DNA from: an uncultured SAR86 cluster bacterium
Lineage (GTDB): Bacteria; Pseudomonadota; Gammaproteobacteria; Magnimaribacterales; D2472
NCBI GenBank assembly: GCA_902626385.1
Contig: CACOEZ010000005.1
Location: 1-64,000 of the forward strand
Length of the DNA: 64,000 nucleotides
Direction of reading: 5' to 3'
The notes under the pieces were generated by a model. That model was not told the DNA's origin, made no database searches, and saw nothing but the letters and a program-made list of their open reading frames with translations. Positions 48,307 to 57,660 of this stretch are shown piece by piece (within the stretch, counting starts at the first letter, position 1; each line of letters opens with the position of its first letter). The position numbers were made by a program, and so were the translations under genes.

Positions 48307-49302
48307 TTATTTGTAATTAACTTCTTGCGCAAGAAAAACAGCATCTTTTTGAAGAGATCCTAATTTACTCACGTTAATATTATCCTCCTTGAATTCACCC
48401 CATCCTTTTATAGATTCATGCACCTTTGCTCCAATCAAAACTGGATATTCTTTGTTTGCTGATGCATATAAATCCTGAGCTTCGTCTGAAGATAAGTATT
48501 CAAGCAATAAAATAGCATTTTTTTTATTCTCTGAAGTTTTGACAACTCCCGCTCCTGAAATATTCACATGAACGCCTCTATCATTTTGATTTGCCCAAAA
48601 TAAGCTTAAATTGTCATATTGAGGATCATCTAACAATCTTGCAAAGTAGTATGTGTTAACTATTGTCATGCCGCACTGGCCGCTAGAAACTGCTTTTAAA
48701 GCATTTGTATCATTTGAAAAGACATCGGTGGCTAAATTTGATACCCATCCCGAAACAACATCTTTTGTTTTTTCGAATCCGTATGTATCTATCATACTGG
48801 CCATCAAAGATCTGTTATAAACTTTTTTTGATGTCCTTAAACAAAGCTTTCCTTTCCATTTTGGATCCGCTAAATCTTCATAGGATGAAAAATCATCCTC
48901 GCTAAACTGATCATTTGAAAAAACAATAGTTCTAGCTCTTTTGGAAAGTCCAAACCATTGATTATTAGGATCTCTCAAATATGAAGGAATATTATTTTTA
49001 AGCACATCGGAATCAATTGTTTGAAAAATATCTCTTTCAGCTGCTTGCCAAAGCACACCAGCATCAACTGTCATAAAAATATCTGCTGGCGATTTTATAC
49101 CCTCTACATCTATTCTTTCCATCAGTTCTTGTGCATTTCCAGATAAATAATTTACTTTGATTCCGGTTTGTTCCGTAAATTTCTCAATGATAGGCTCAAT
49201 TAGTTGTGGTTGACGTGATGTATAAATTGTTAACTCATTCGATGGCTCATTGGCACACGAAACTATTAAAAATATAGCTATTAAAAAAGATAATTTTTTC
49301 AT
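48307..49302 (-). CDS. Iron(III) ABC transporter substrate-binding protein (FbpA/FutA-like)
   Basis: A 331-residue periplasmic binding protein. The signal peptide with a lipoprotein-type Cys is MKKLSFLIAIFLIVSC. Family landmarks are LTIYTSRQPQLIEPIIEKF, LAQEVN near the end and paired tyrosines in VNTYYFARLL, which in FbpA/FutA bind iron. The permease and ATPase genes are not adjacent in this window, so its partners must be elsewhere. No Fur box could be recognised in the 49 bases upstream. Confidence 0.9.
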   Translation of the reverse strand: MKKLSFLIAIFLIVSCANEPSNELTIYTSRQPQLIEPIIEKFTEQTGIKVNYLSGNAQELMERIDVEGIKSPADIFMTVDAGVLWQAAERDIFQTIDSDVLKNNIPSYLRDPNNQWFGLSKRARTIVFSNDQFSEDDFSSYEDLADPKWKGKLCLRTSKKVYNRSLMASMIDTYGFEKTKDVVSGWVSNLATDVFSNDTNALKAVSSGQCGMTIVNTYYFARLLDDPQYDNLSLFWANQNDRGVHVNISGAGVVKTSENKKNAILLLEYLSSDEAQDLYASANKEYPVLIGAKVHESIKGWGEFKEDNINVSKLGSLQKDAVFLAQEVNYK

Positions 49303-49351
49303 TTTAAACCTCTCATGAAATAAGATTTATATACTTAGGTGTGCTAGGTAA

Positions 49352-50512
49352 TTATAGCTTATTCTTACCAGATGCATGATTGATAAAAAAAGTTTTTAAA
49401 AATTTCATTTTATTTACACCGGATAGACCTATGTTTCTAGCCAAATGCACCATCAAATTTTTTGATCTAAACAATTCAACGAAAAAATCCATTGATCTGA
49501 GCATTAAAAGGTTCATTTGTTTTCTTCTTACTTCATATCTTGTAAGAATAAGCTTCCTATTTAGCTTCCTACTATTTTCAAAACCTTTAATCAACTCATC
49601 ACAAAAAACATCTGCATCAGAAAAACCTAAATTTATTCCCTGACCAGCCAGAGGATGAATGGAGTGAGCAGCATCTCCAATTAATACCGTAGAATCTGAA
49701 ATATAATTTTCAAAGTAATGATTTGTTAATTTAAAAGTCAATAAATTTGAGCATATCTCAAATTCAATATTGAGCTTCTTTTCGAAATAGGAGATATTTT
49801 CATTCACATAACTGTCAATGTTTTTCATATTATCAAGTTTGTTATTTTCAATTGACCATACAATTGTATGAGTTGCATCTTCTTTATTTTTAGGTACAGG
49901 CATGGCTGCAAAAATTCCTCTCTCAGAAAAAATCTGGAACGCCTTTTTATTATTTTGAAGATTTGATCTTGTTGTAAAAGTTACTGCAGTTTGATCATAG
50001 TCAGAAACATTAATATTTAGTCTGGCAAGTTTTGCAATATTTGAATTTCTTCCATCACAACCGGCCACAAAGCTTGAGTTTATTTTATCTTTATTTGTTA
50101 AAAGAACTTCGCAGATTTGGCCGTCAATATTTTCTTTTATATCTTCAATTTGATTTCCAAATATTGTCCTTTGTTTTGCTTTCTCTTGGAGTGCTCTATA
50201 GAGATCATTAAAGAAAAATACATAAGATAAATTTTCTTCGTCTATATCTTTTGAGTGGAAGTTTATCTTTCCCGAACCCTCCCCATCAAAAACCAAAATT
50301 TCGTTAATCTCAGAACATGGAATACTTACTCCAAGCTTTTCTATTAGATTCTTTGAATATTGATTTAATGTGACTGTTCGAACATTTTCTGCAAGATCTA
50401 ATACATCAGAATTTTTTTCAATAACCAAGGTACTTATATTGTTAGCATTCAGTCTAGAAGAAATATAGTTACCGATTATGCCGCCACCAGATATGGTTAC
50501 AACTGTATTCAC
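49352..50512 (-). CDS. ubiH: UbiH/UbiF-family FAD-dependent hydroxylase
   Basis: A 386-residue flavin monooxygenase. The N-terminal FAD loop is ISGGGIIGNYISSRL and the second FAD motif is VLIGDAAHSIHPLAGQGINLGFSDAD, which includes the Ubi-family signature. It probably hydroxylates a ubiquinone precursor ring. The start is GTG 50512. It sits three bases after pepP, the gammaproteobacterial pepP-ubiH pairing. The exact ring position (UbiH, UbiI or UbiF) is inferred from context only. Confidence 0.88.
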   Translation of the reverse strand: MNTVVTISGGGIIGNYISSRLNANNISTLVIEKNSDVLDLAENVRTVTLNQYSKNLIEKLGVSIPCSEINEILVFDGEGSGKINFHSKDIDEENLSYVFFFNDLYRALQEKAKQRTIFGNQIEDIKENIDGQICEVLLTNKDKINSSFVAGCDGRNSNIAKLARLNINVSDYDQTAVTFTTRSNLQNNKKAFQIFSERGIFAAMPVPKNKEDATHTIVWSIENNKLDNMKNIDSYVNENISYFEKKLNIEFEICSNLLTFKLTNHYFENYISDSTVLIGDAAHSIHPLAGQGINLGFSDADVFCDELIKGFENSRKLNRKLILTRYEVRRKQMNLLMLRSMDFFVELFRSKNLMVHLARNIGLSGVNKMKFLKTFFINHASGKNKL

Positions 50513-50515
50513 GAT

Positions 50516-51811
50516 TTACGACATTAATGATTCTATTTCAGCTGGGTCTGAAGGTACCTTTTTTGTAAGATTTTCATTTCCGTCTTTGGTGACAAGGATA
50601 TCATCCTCTATTCTTATACCAATACCCTTCCATTTGTCCTCAACTTTCATTGAGCTGCTGATATAAATTCCCGGCTCGATGGTTGTAATCATTCCGGGCT
50701 TAAATCTCATAAAATCATCTCCCTCCATATAATCACCTGCATCATGAACGTCTAATCCTAGCCAGTGCCCAATTTTATGCATATAAAAATCTTTAAAAGC
50801 ACCTTTTTTATGTAGCTCCACAGGATCACCTTGTAAAATTCCAACCTGAACCAATCCCTCTGTAATAACCTTTTCAGAGATTTCTTGAGGCATCATTATG
50901 CTATTACCCTCTTTCACAGAATCTATAGCAGCATTCATAGCATTTAAGACTATTTTATATATCTCAAGTTGTTCATCAGAAAATTTTCCACTAACCGGAA
51001 AAGTTCTTGTGATGTCAGCTGCATACATTTCATACTCACAGCCCGCATCAACAAGCAATAAATCATTTTTATTGAGATCCTGATCATTCTCAACGTAATG
51101 CAAAACACAGGCATTTTCACCGCCAGCAACAATCGGAGGATAGGCCGGAAATCTAGCACCTCTTTTTGAAAATTCGTGAAGGTATAGACTCTCTATGGAC
51201 TGCTCAGTATTGGCATCCTTTACAGATTTCATTGCTTCTATATGAGCTTCTGCTGATATATCACATGCTTTTTTGATCAGATCTATTTCGTGATCATCTT
51301 TTATTAAGCGAATATTACCGATTAGAGAAGTTGCATCTGTGATGTTAATTGATTTGCTGTGTCGATCTTTAGAACTTGCAGCAGTTGTCCAATTAATAAC
51401 TCTCTGATCAAATCCTTGCTTTTTACCAATTGAGTAAAAAACTTGTTCGGCACCATGAAGAATATCAGGCATCATTAAGTCAATTTGAGTATTGTCGTAA
51501 GCTTTATCAAATAGAAAATTTTCAACGGCTCCTATAGGACCTTCTCTGTAACCATCCCATATTTCTTTAAGTTTATCTTTTGGTGGAACAAATACGATGG
51601 AGCATAATTCTTTATCTCTTTTTATGATGGCAATCAGAGACTCAGCTTCGCAAAAACCAGAAAAATAATAAAAGCTACTCTCTTGTCTAAATGGATGTGC
51701 CGAATCTGCATTCCTATACTGTATATCAGCACCCGGAAGTAGTAATACTGAATTATTAGGAAGTTGTTCTGCCAACTTGGCTCTTCTTTTTTTATAAACA
51801 TTAATATTCAT
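50516..51811 (-). CDS. pepP: Xaa-Pro aminopeptidase
   Basis: Removes N-terminal residues before proline. It is 431 residues, with a creatinase-like N-domain and the pita-bread metal domain. Metal ligands are visible: Asp in DAGCEYEMYAADITR, His in HKIGHWLGLDVHD, Glu in EPGIYISS and Glu in GIRIEDDILVT. It is divergent from the zapB-like gene across 65 bases, as in E. coli. Confidence 0.96.
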   Translation of the reverse strand: MNINVYKKRRAKLAEQLPNNSVLLLPGADIQYRNADSAHPFRQESSFYYFSGFCEAESLIAIIKRDKELCSIVFVPPKDKLKEIWDGYREGPIGAVENFLFDKAYDNTQIDLMMPDILHGAEQVFYSIGKKQGFDQRVINWTTAASSKDRHSKSINITDATSLIGNIRLIKDDHEIDLIKKACDISAEAHIEAMKSVKDANTEQSIESLYLHEFSKRGARFPAYPPIVAGGENACVLHYVENDQDLNKNDLLLVDAGCEYEMYAADITRTFPVSGKFSDEQLEIYKIVLNAMNAAIDSVKEGNSIMMPQEISEKVITEGLVQVGILQGDPVELHKKGAFKDFYMHKIGHWLGLDVHDAGDYMEGDDFMRFKPGMITTIEPGIYISSSMKVEDKWKGIGIRIEDDILVTKDGNENLTKKVPSDPAEIESLMS

Positions 51812-51876
51812 GCTGTTATTTTACTCTTTTATTAAACAAACTTTCCAATTCATTAAAGTAGAATTAAACTATCAAA

Positions 51877-52071
51877 ATGTCTAAAAATGCTAATTCAACT
51901 TCAAATGATCTTGAAGCAAGGATAGATTTACTTATCAAACGATTTAAAGAGCAAAAAGGTATCATTGATGCTTACGTAAAAAGAGAAAGAGAGTGGAAAA
52001 AGGATAAAGTCCTTCATAGGAAAATTGTTGCAAAGCTTGAAAAAGATTTAAAGAAGGTAAAAAGTGAGTAA
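51877..52071 (+). CDS. Small coiled-coil protein (TIGR02449-like)
   Basis: A 64-residue charged protein with a single predicted coiled coil from about residue 10 to the end (LEARIDLLIKRFKEQKG). The TIGR02449 family of small helical proteins beside zapA in gammaproteobacteria fits by position and character. It overlaps zapA by eight bases. A role in division is inference from the neighbour. Confidence 0.75.
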   Translation: MSKNANSTSNDLEARIDLLIKRFKEQKGIIDAYVKREREWKKDKVLHRKIVAKLEKDLKKVKSE

Positions 52072-52330
52072 AGTTGAAACTATCTCTTTGAGAATATTTG
52101 GTAGAGATCTCACTATAGCATGTCCACCTAAAGAAAAAAATAATCTAATAAAAGCGGCTGAATTACTAAATAATGAGCTTGAAGGTATTAACGATAAAAA
52201 TAATGCCTTAATCATTGCTGGACTCACTCTTGCAAATAAATTCCTTACAGAGGGCTCTCAAAATGGTGAAATAGATAACAAGAATATTTCAAGAATAATA
52301 AAGAAAATCGATAAAGTGCTCAAAAATTAA
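52064..52330 (+). CDS. zapA: Cell division protein ZapA
   Basis: An 88-residue FtsZ-ring cross-linking protein. The N-terminal beta hairpin (VETISLRIFGRDLTIACP) and following helix (LIKAAELLNNELE) match ZapA, and the C-terminal coiled coil follows. It lies directly before the 6S RNA gene, as in E. coli. Confidence 0.9.
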   Translation: MSKVETISLRIFGRDLTIACPPKEKNNLIKAAELLNNELEGINDKNNALIIAGLTLANKFLTEGSQNGEIDNKNISRIIKKIDKVLKN

Positions 52331-52363
52331 TCTTCCACTTACTTCACAACTATCTTATACTTA

Positions 52364-52540
52364 AATGACATTCTGGTTCATTTGCTAATGTGCTAATAAA
52401 TTTGAACCGATACTATTAATTAGGTGATTTTCCACTGTCTTTGTTGAGCAATACCTTATAGGGAAGCCTGATCTGACAAGATATTCACCACCTGAACTTT
52501 CGGTTCAGGTATAGCACATGGCGGTGATCTGGTTTGATAG
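52364..52540 (+). ncRNA. ssrS: 6S RNA
   Basis: The 200-base gap between zapA and fau matches the E. coli ssrS position. Sequence blocks shared with E. coli 6S RNA are visible in order: GAACCGATA, TTGTTGAGC, GAAGCCT, TTCACC, a hairpin CCTGAACTTTCGGTTCAGG and GGCGG. The closing stem ATGTGC (near 52387) with GCACAT (near 52513) and weak outer pairing around TCATT and GGTGA fit the long rod that mimics an open promoter. The ends are approximate. It binds the sigma70 holoenzyme in stationary phase. Confidence 0.85.
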
Positions 52541-52554
52541 CCTCTGCAATTTTT

Positions 52555-53124
52555 ATGGTGAAAAATAACTTACGAAAATCACTACTTAAGCAGGGGCTTG
52601 CTCTTTCAAATACCTTTATAGAATCATCATCTAAAACTATTCAATTAAAGTTTATAGATTATCTACATGACCAAAAAGTAAAAAGCATTCTTTTGTACTC
52701 ACCTTTCAGACAAGAGATTAAGCTAGACCTAATTTTCAAAAGTATGAAAGATGGGTCAGTTGATATATATCTTCCTAAAGTCTTACCAAATAAAAAACTG
52801 AAATTTAATTTATACACAAGAAATACTAACCTTGTTAAAAATCGTTATGGAATATTAGAGTCAGTGAGTAAAAAATTTATAAATATGAATGAGATTCAAC
52901 TGCTTGTAATTCCTTTTTTAGGTGTTGATAAAAAAGGAGCTCGGCTGGGTTATGGCAGCGGATATTATGATAGAGCAATTGGAGAAAGATACGAATCTAA
53001 ACATGAGCCAAACATAATAGGTCTTGGATATGAGTATCAATTAACAGAAAGTAGCTTCGGTGAATCCCATGATATGAGATATAACAAAGTTATTACAGAA
53101 AGCAATATACATAGTTTTCGGTAA
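52555..53124 (+). CDS. fau: 5-formyltetrahydrofolate cyclo-ligase
   Basis: Converts 5-formyl-THF to 5,10-methenyl-THF with ATP. The ATG at 52555 gives 189 residues; the frame opens seven codons earlier within the 6S RNA. The family signature GYGSGYYDRAIGERYESK is near residue 140 and a C-terminal DMRYNKVIT follows. It directly follows 6S RNA, as in E. coli ygfA/fau, where both are one transcript. Confidence 0.93.
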   Translation: MVKNNLRKSLLKQGLALSNTFIESSSKTIQLKFIDYLHDQKVKSILLYSPFRQEIKLDLIFKSMKDGSVDIYLPKVLPNKKLKFNLYTRNTNLVKNRYGILESVSKKFINMNEIQLLVIPFLGVDKKGARLGYGSGYYDRAIGERYESKHEPNIIGLGYEYQLTESSFGESHDMRYNKVITESNIHSFR

Positions 53125-53148
53125 GTTATAGAATGGCTACCTCAATAT

Positions 53149-55425
53149 ATGCTTAAAAAGACTCTCATATTATTTTTTTCAATATCTATTTCGTCTGAGG
53201 CGATAATAATTGATGGTGAATTAAATGAGCCTGAGTGGGAGAATGCCTTCAAAGTAAACGAATTTTATGAAACATCACCATACTCTTTAAATAAAACAGT
53301 TAATGAGACTGTCGCATATATTTTTTCAAACGAAGACGGTATTTATGTTGGATTCATAAATTATCAAGATGAATCAACTATGCTCTCAAATAAAACTATG
53401 CGAGATGAAATGTCTTCTTTAAGTGAAAAAAATTCTATTAATATAGATTTTGATGGTGACAGAACAAAAGCTTACATAATAGCTGTTGCTCTTGGAGATT
53501 CATTGTTTGATGCAATTAAAATCCAATCTGGAGATTTTAAAACTGATTGGGATGGAGATTGGATAGCAAAAACAAAAAAATTTAAAGACTTTTGGTCTTC
53601 AGAAATTTTTCTTCCCTGGGATGTTGTTCTTATGAATCAATCCAACTCGCAAAAAAGAAAAATAAATTATTCACTTTTAAGATACATTGCTAAAGACCAA
53701 TCATGGTCAAGCAGCTCAGGAACCATGGCGACAAGAGCAAATTACTTCCAAGAGTTAGACTCATTAGAATTAAATAATTATACAAAGTCTAAATTAAATT
53801 TTTTTCCTTACTTTGCATTTAATAAAAATAGCCCCACCAATTTTCAGGAATCTAACATAGGAGCAGAGATATTTTATAGCTCTGGTAAAGGAAGCCAACT
53901 GAATTTAACTGTTAATCCAGATTTTGGACAGGCTGAAAGCGATGAAGTTATTGTCAACTTCTCGGCCCAGGAAACATTCTACAAAGAAAAAAGGGCTTTT
54001 TTTACTGAAAATCAATCTTTATTTGATATAAGCAACTATGACAGATATTCAATTATAAATACGCGACGAATAGGCTCAGCTCCAACGTATAGATGTGAAT
54101 CTGTACAAAATCAAAATGCTTGTGAGGAAAATAAAAAAAATTATACAGATATTGATTATTCACTCAGATATACCCAGAGAAGTGATAAAAATAATTTTGG
54201 CATATTCTTAGCTAAAGAAGCAGATGAGAATTACTCTAAAGGCAGAGACTTTATTGCACTCAGGGGAAAAACCAAAATAAATACAAAAACTTTGGGTTAT
54301 ATGATCACAAATGTTCAGAATAATATTGCTGAAACAGAGAGCACTGTGAATGTATTTGATTATATAAATGTTAAATCAAATAAGTTAACTACGTATGCTG
54401 ATTTCTTAACAACTAAAAAAGATGGAGATCTTGGAAAAGGAGGCAGAGTTCAATTTACGTATAAACCGACTGATTTAACAAGAACCTCTGGAAGTATTTT
54501 ATATTTTGATAAAAAAGTTAAATTAAATGATTTTGGCTATCTTAAAAGAAATGATTGGTTCCATTTTGGCATCGGACATAATATTACTAAAAATGGATTC
54601 CCTGAAAAATCTTCACTTGAGCAAGTAGATATTCAATATGATTTTAACTACGATTCAGATACTAAAGGAAATTCAAATCCTCTTGATTTTGTATACAAAA
54701 ATCAAACTCAATTTAAAGATACCTCAAGCTTTAATTATGATTTCAGATTTAAATCCTCTGGAAAAAATACAACTATTACAAGAAAAGATCCTATATACCC
54801 ATTTGTAAAAATAAAAAATAGAGTAAGCATTACGACTGATTTTGAAGCAAAAAATTATAAGTACTGGACTTATGATTGGAGAATGAGTTTTGACAAATCA
54901 TCTAACTATGAAACATGGGATTCCAAAGGTTACAGAAAAAGATTTTTCAAAATAGCAGGATCTTTGTTTCCAAGTGAAAGCATTAAAATCCGAACAGAAT
55001 TTAGGATAAAGAAAGAAAAAGAATGGTTGAACTGGATTGATTCGAATCATTTAGCTACATATGACTTAAATCAAAGAATAGTATCTTTAAATCTTAACTG
55101 GTTTAAAGGTGTTAAACACGAAATTAGACTTAAAAGTCAATTTGTAGCACTTGAAGCCAAAAGACCAAAATCATTATTTACAGATGTTAATGGTGTCTTG
55201 TTTGATAGTAGCAAAAAAGTAAATCCTTTCTCAAGTGGTATCAATTCATTTCAAATAAGATACAAATATGAGATAGCGCCTTTATCAAACATTTACATAG
55301 TCTATACAAGAGGTGGCGAAGTATATGAAGAGGATGACGAAAGGTCCTTTTCAGATATTTTTAGTGATCCCTGGAAGAACCCTGATAACGAAATATTTTC
55401 TTTAAAGATTAGACTAAAATTTTAA
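53149..55425 (+). CDS. DUF5916 protein: CBM9-like domain plus outer-membrane barrel
   Basis: A 758-residue exported protein. After a signal peptide there is a CBM9-like beta-sandwich (IIIDGELNEPEWENA to about residue 200), then the DUF5916 domain with VNPDFGQAESDEVIVNFSAQETFYKEKRAFFTEN, ending in a barrel-like alternation and the C-terminal residues KIRLKF, typical of outer-membrane proteins. The family is widespread in marine bacteria and has no proven role; sugar handling is suggested by the CBM9-like part only. Confidence 0.85.
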   Translation: MLKKTLILFFSISISSEAIIIDGELNEPEWENAFKVNEFYETSPYSLNKTVNETVAYIFSNEDGIYVGFINYQDESTMLSNKTMRDEMSSLSEKNSINIDFDGDRTKAYIIAVALGDSLFDAIKIQSGDFKTDWDGDWIAKTKKFKDFWSSEIFLPWDVVLMNQSNSQKRKINYSLLRYIAKDQSWSSSSGTMATRANYFQELDSLELNNYTKSKLNFFPYFAFNKNSPTNFQESNIGAEIFYSSGKGSQLNLTVNPDFGQAESDEVIVNFSAQETFYKEKRAFFTENQSLFDISNYDRYSIINTRRIGSAPTYRCESVQNQNACEENKKNYTDIDYSLRYTQRSDKNNFGIFLAKEADENYSKGRDFIALRGKTKINTKTLGYMITNVQNNIAETESTVNVFDYINVKSNKLTTYADFLTTKKDGDLGKGGRVQFTYKPTDLTRTSGSILYFDKKVKLNDFGYLKRNDWFHFGIGHNITKNGFPEKSSLEQVDIQYDFNYDSDTKGNSNPLDFVYKNQTQFKDTSSFNYDFRFKSSGKNTTITRKDPIYPFVKIKNRVSITTDFEAKNYKYWTYDWRMSFDKSSNYETWDSKGYRKRFFKIAGSLFPSESIKIRTEFRIKKEKEWLNWIDSNHLATYDLNQRIVSLNLNWFKGVKHEIRLKSQFVALEAKRPKSLFTDVNGVLFDSSKKVNPFSSGINSFQIRYKYEIAPLSNIYIVYTRGGEVYEEDDERSFSDIFSDPWKNPDNEIFSLKIRLKF

Positions 55426-56982
55426 TTACTTAAGAAAGTCTAAGTAGGCTTTGTTATTACTTTCCTCTTTAAAGACAGTTCCAGATTTTTCAAGATGTTT
55501 TATCAGTTTTGATTTATCTGAATTTTTGTCTTCAATTCCTATTAATATATTTCCATATGCAGATCCAATGTTTCGATAATGGAAAAGGGATATGTTCCAA
55601 TTGTTGCCAAATTTTTCAAGAAAATTAAGAAGTGCTCCCGGCTTTTCAGGAAATTCTCCATTAAAAATTCTTTCAATGCTACCTGAATCTGAATTTAATC
55701 TTGCCCTTCCCCCTACCATATGTCTGAGATGATCATTTGATATTTCATTACTGGTGTAGTCACTGAATTTATACTTTAACTTTCTAAGTTTTTGTTTTAA
55801 TTTGATAAAACTTTTTTCGGAAGACGTTCTGATTCCAACTAATACAAGGGCATCTTTGTCGTCTGCTTTTCTATAATTAAACTCTGTTACAGATAACTTC
55901 CCAAACACTTTGGCCAATTTCAAAAAGCTCCCAGGTTTTTCAGGTATTTTTATACTTAATATTTTTTCTCTGTTTTCTCCTAATTCAGATCTTTCAACAA
56001 TGAATCCAAGCTTCTGAAAATTTATGTTTGCTCCTGAGCTTACTGCAAGAAGATTTTTTCCAGAAATTCTTTTTGAATATTTCTTGAGGCCGGCTAAGGC
56101 TACTGCCCCAGAGGGCTCTGATAATACTCGCGTATCTTCAAAAATGTCTTTTACTGCCGCACAAACTTCATCAATATTAACAATCATTACCTCGTCAACA
56201 CACTCCTTGATAACATCAAGATTATTTTTCCCAACTTGAGACACGGCCACACCATCTGCAAATAATCCGACCTTCTTCAACAATACTCTTTTATTATTTT
56301 TTAATGCCTCTGTTAAACATGCGGAGTCATCGACTTCAACTCCAATTATTTTAATTTTTTTCTTATGTTGTCTCACCCATGCAGAGATTCCGGCAAGCAA
56401 GCCCCCTCCTCCTACGGGTACAAAAATAGCATCATAATCTATACCATCTTGGAGAATTTCTTTCCCTACCGTTCCTTGACCGGCTATTGTATAAGGGTCA
56501 TCAAACGGATGAACAAAAGTATATTTTTTCTTTTTAGAGATTTCGTCTGCCTTTACAAGCGCCTCAGCAAGATTTTCACCAAACTGAGTTATTTTTGCTC
56601 CAAGTCTTTTTACAGAATTAAGTTTATTTTCTGGAGCTGTTACAGGCATAACAATATTGCACTCTATTTTTAATTTTTTACAAGCTAATGCAACACCTTG
56701 GGCATGATTGCCAGCCGATGCTGCAATGATCCCATAAGATTTTTTCTTATCTGATAAGTTTTTAATTTTGTTATAGGCTCCTCTATTTTTGAAAGAAAAA
56801 ATTGGTTGTAGATCCTCTCTTTTAAGATAAATATTATTGTTTTCTTTTATAGAAAGATTAATTGCATGTGTAGTAGGTGAATCAATTGCAACATCATAAA
56901 CACATGCCTCTGCATTTTTTATTAACTTAAGATATTTTTTTGAATATCTGTAAGTTCCAGTTTTTTTTATTTTTAATCTCAA
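55426..56982 (-). CDS. ilvA: Threonine ammonia-lyase, biosynthetic
   Basis: Deaminates threonine to 2-oxobutyrate, the first step to isoleucine. It is 518 residues. The PLP lysine is in SFKNRGAYNKI, the phosphate loop GGGGLLAGISAW follows, and two ACT-type regulatory domains (starting LGENREKILSIKIPEKPGSF and FNGEFPEKPGALL) fill the C-terminal 190 residues, as in the isoleucine-inhibited form. It is divergent from rpiA across 38 bases with no room for an attenuator leader. Confidence 0.96.
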   Translation of the reverse strand: MRLKIKKTGTYRYSKKYLKLIKNAEACVYDVAIDSPTTHAINLSIKENNNIYLKREDLQPIFSFKNRGAYNKIKNLSDKKKSYGIIAASAGNHAQGVALACKKLKIECNIVMPVTAPENKLNSVKRLGAKITQFGENLAEALVKADEISKKKKYTFVHPFDDPYTIAGQGTVGKEILQDGIDYDAIFVPVGGGGLLAGISAWVRQHKKKIKIIGVEVDDSACLTEALKNNKRVLLKKVGLFADGVAVSQVGKNNLDVIKECVDEVMIVNIDEVCAAVKDIFEDTRVLSEPSGAVALAGLKKYSKRISGKNLLAVSSGANINFQKLGFIVERSELGENREKILSIKIPEKPGSFLKLAKVFGKLSVTEFNYRKADDKDALVLVGIRTSSEKSFIKLKQKLRKLKYKFSDYTSNEISNDHLRHMVGGRARLNSDSGSIERIFNGEFPEKPGALLNFLEKFGNNWNISLFHYRNIGSAYGNILIGIEDKNSDKSKLIKHLEKSGTVFKEESNNKAYLDFLK

Positions 56983-57020
56983 TTTGATTCACTTCTTATA
57001 TTTTCTTGTATTATAACTGC

Positions 57021-57659
57021 ATGAGTGCTTCAAAGATAAGTGTTGCAAAGAAAGCAATAAACTATATTGAAAAAAAACTCTTCAAAGATATGGTTATTGG
57101 GATTGGCACTGGGTCAACAGTAAATTTTTTTATCAAAGAATTATCCAGCTTAAAGAATCATTTTAAGGGTGCTGTTTCAAGCTCGAATGCCTCATCTGAG
57201 CTTTTAAAAGAAATTGGTGTAGAGGTATTCAATCTTAATGACGTTAATGAGGTGTCCTTTTACATTGATGGAGCAGATGAAGTTTCACCCGAAAATTTTT
57301 TAATTAAAGGTGGTGGTGGTGCTCACACTAGAGAAAAAATTGTTGCAGCTGCTTCAAAAGAGTTTGTATGCATTGTTGATGAATCTAAGCTTGTTAAAAA
57401 ATTAGGTGCCTTTCCTCTGCCGATTGAAGTGATACCTGAAAGTAGAAGTATGGTTTCCAGAAAAATTATTGCCATGGGTGGCTTGCCTGAGTATAGAAAA
57501 GGATTTTTAACTGATCAAGGCAATCAAATTATTGATGTTAAAAATTTGTCTATAAATGAGCCAGAAGCATTGGAAATTTTAATCAATAATATTCCTGGGG
57601 TCGTAGATAATGGTTTGTTTGCTTTTAATAAGCCTAGTATTGTTCTTGTTGGAGAATAA
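57021..57659 (+). CDS. rpiA: Ribose-5-phosphate isomerase A
   Basis: Interconverts ribose 5-phosphate and ribulose 5-phosphate. ATG 57021 gives 212 residues with the start MSASKISVAKKAINYI. Family motifs are GIGTGSTVNFFI, SSNASSELLKE, DGADEV and KGGGGAHTREKIVA. The ilvA/rpiA divergent arrangement is common in gammaproteobacteria. Confidence 0.97.
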   Translation: MSASKISVAKKAINYIEKKLFKDMVIGIGTGSTVNFFIKELSSLKNHFKGAVSSSNASSELLKEIGVEVFNLNDVNEVSFYIDGADEVSPENFLIKGGGGAHTREKIVAAASKEFVCIVDESKLVKKLGAFPLPIEVIPESRSMVSRKIIAMGGLPEYRKGFLTDQGNQIIDVKNLSINEPEALEILINNIPGVVDNGLFAFNKPSIVLVGE

Positions 57660-57660
57660 T

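Noticed and set aside
49303-49351. Fur operator ahead of the iron-binding protein
   Set aside because: The region is AT-rich but has no recognisable GATAATGATAATCATTATC-like inverted repeat.
52694-52701. Single TGRGTACA-type copy near 52.7 kb, with another at 61159-61166
   Set aside because: Isolated single copies inside unrelated genes are expected by chance at this motif length and are not part of the 14.4-15.0 kb cluster.
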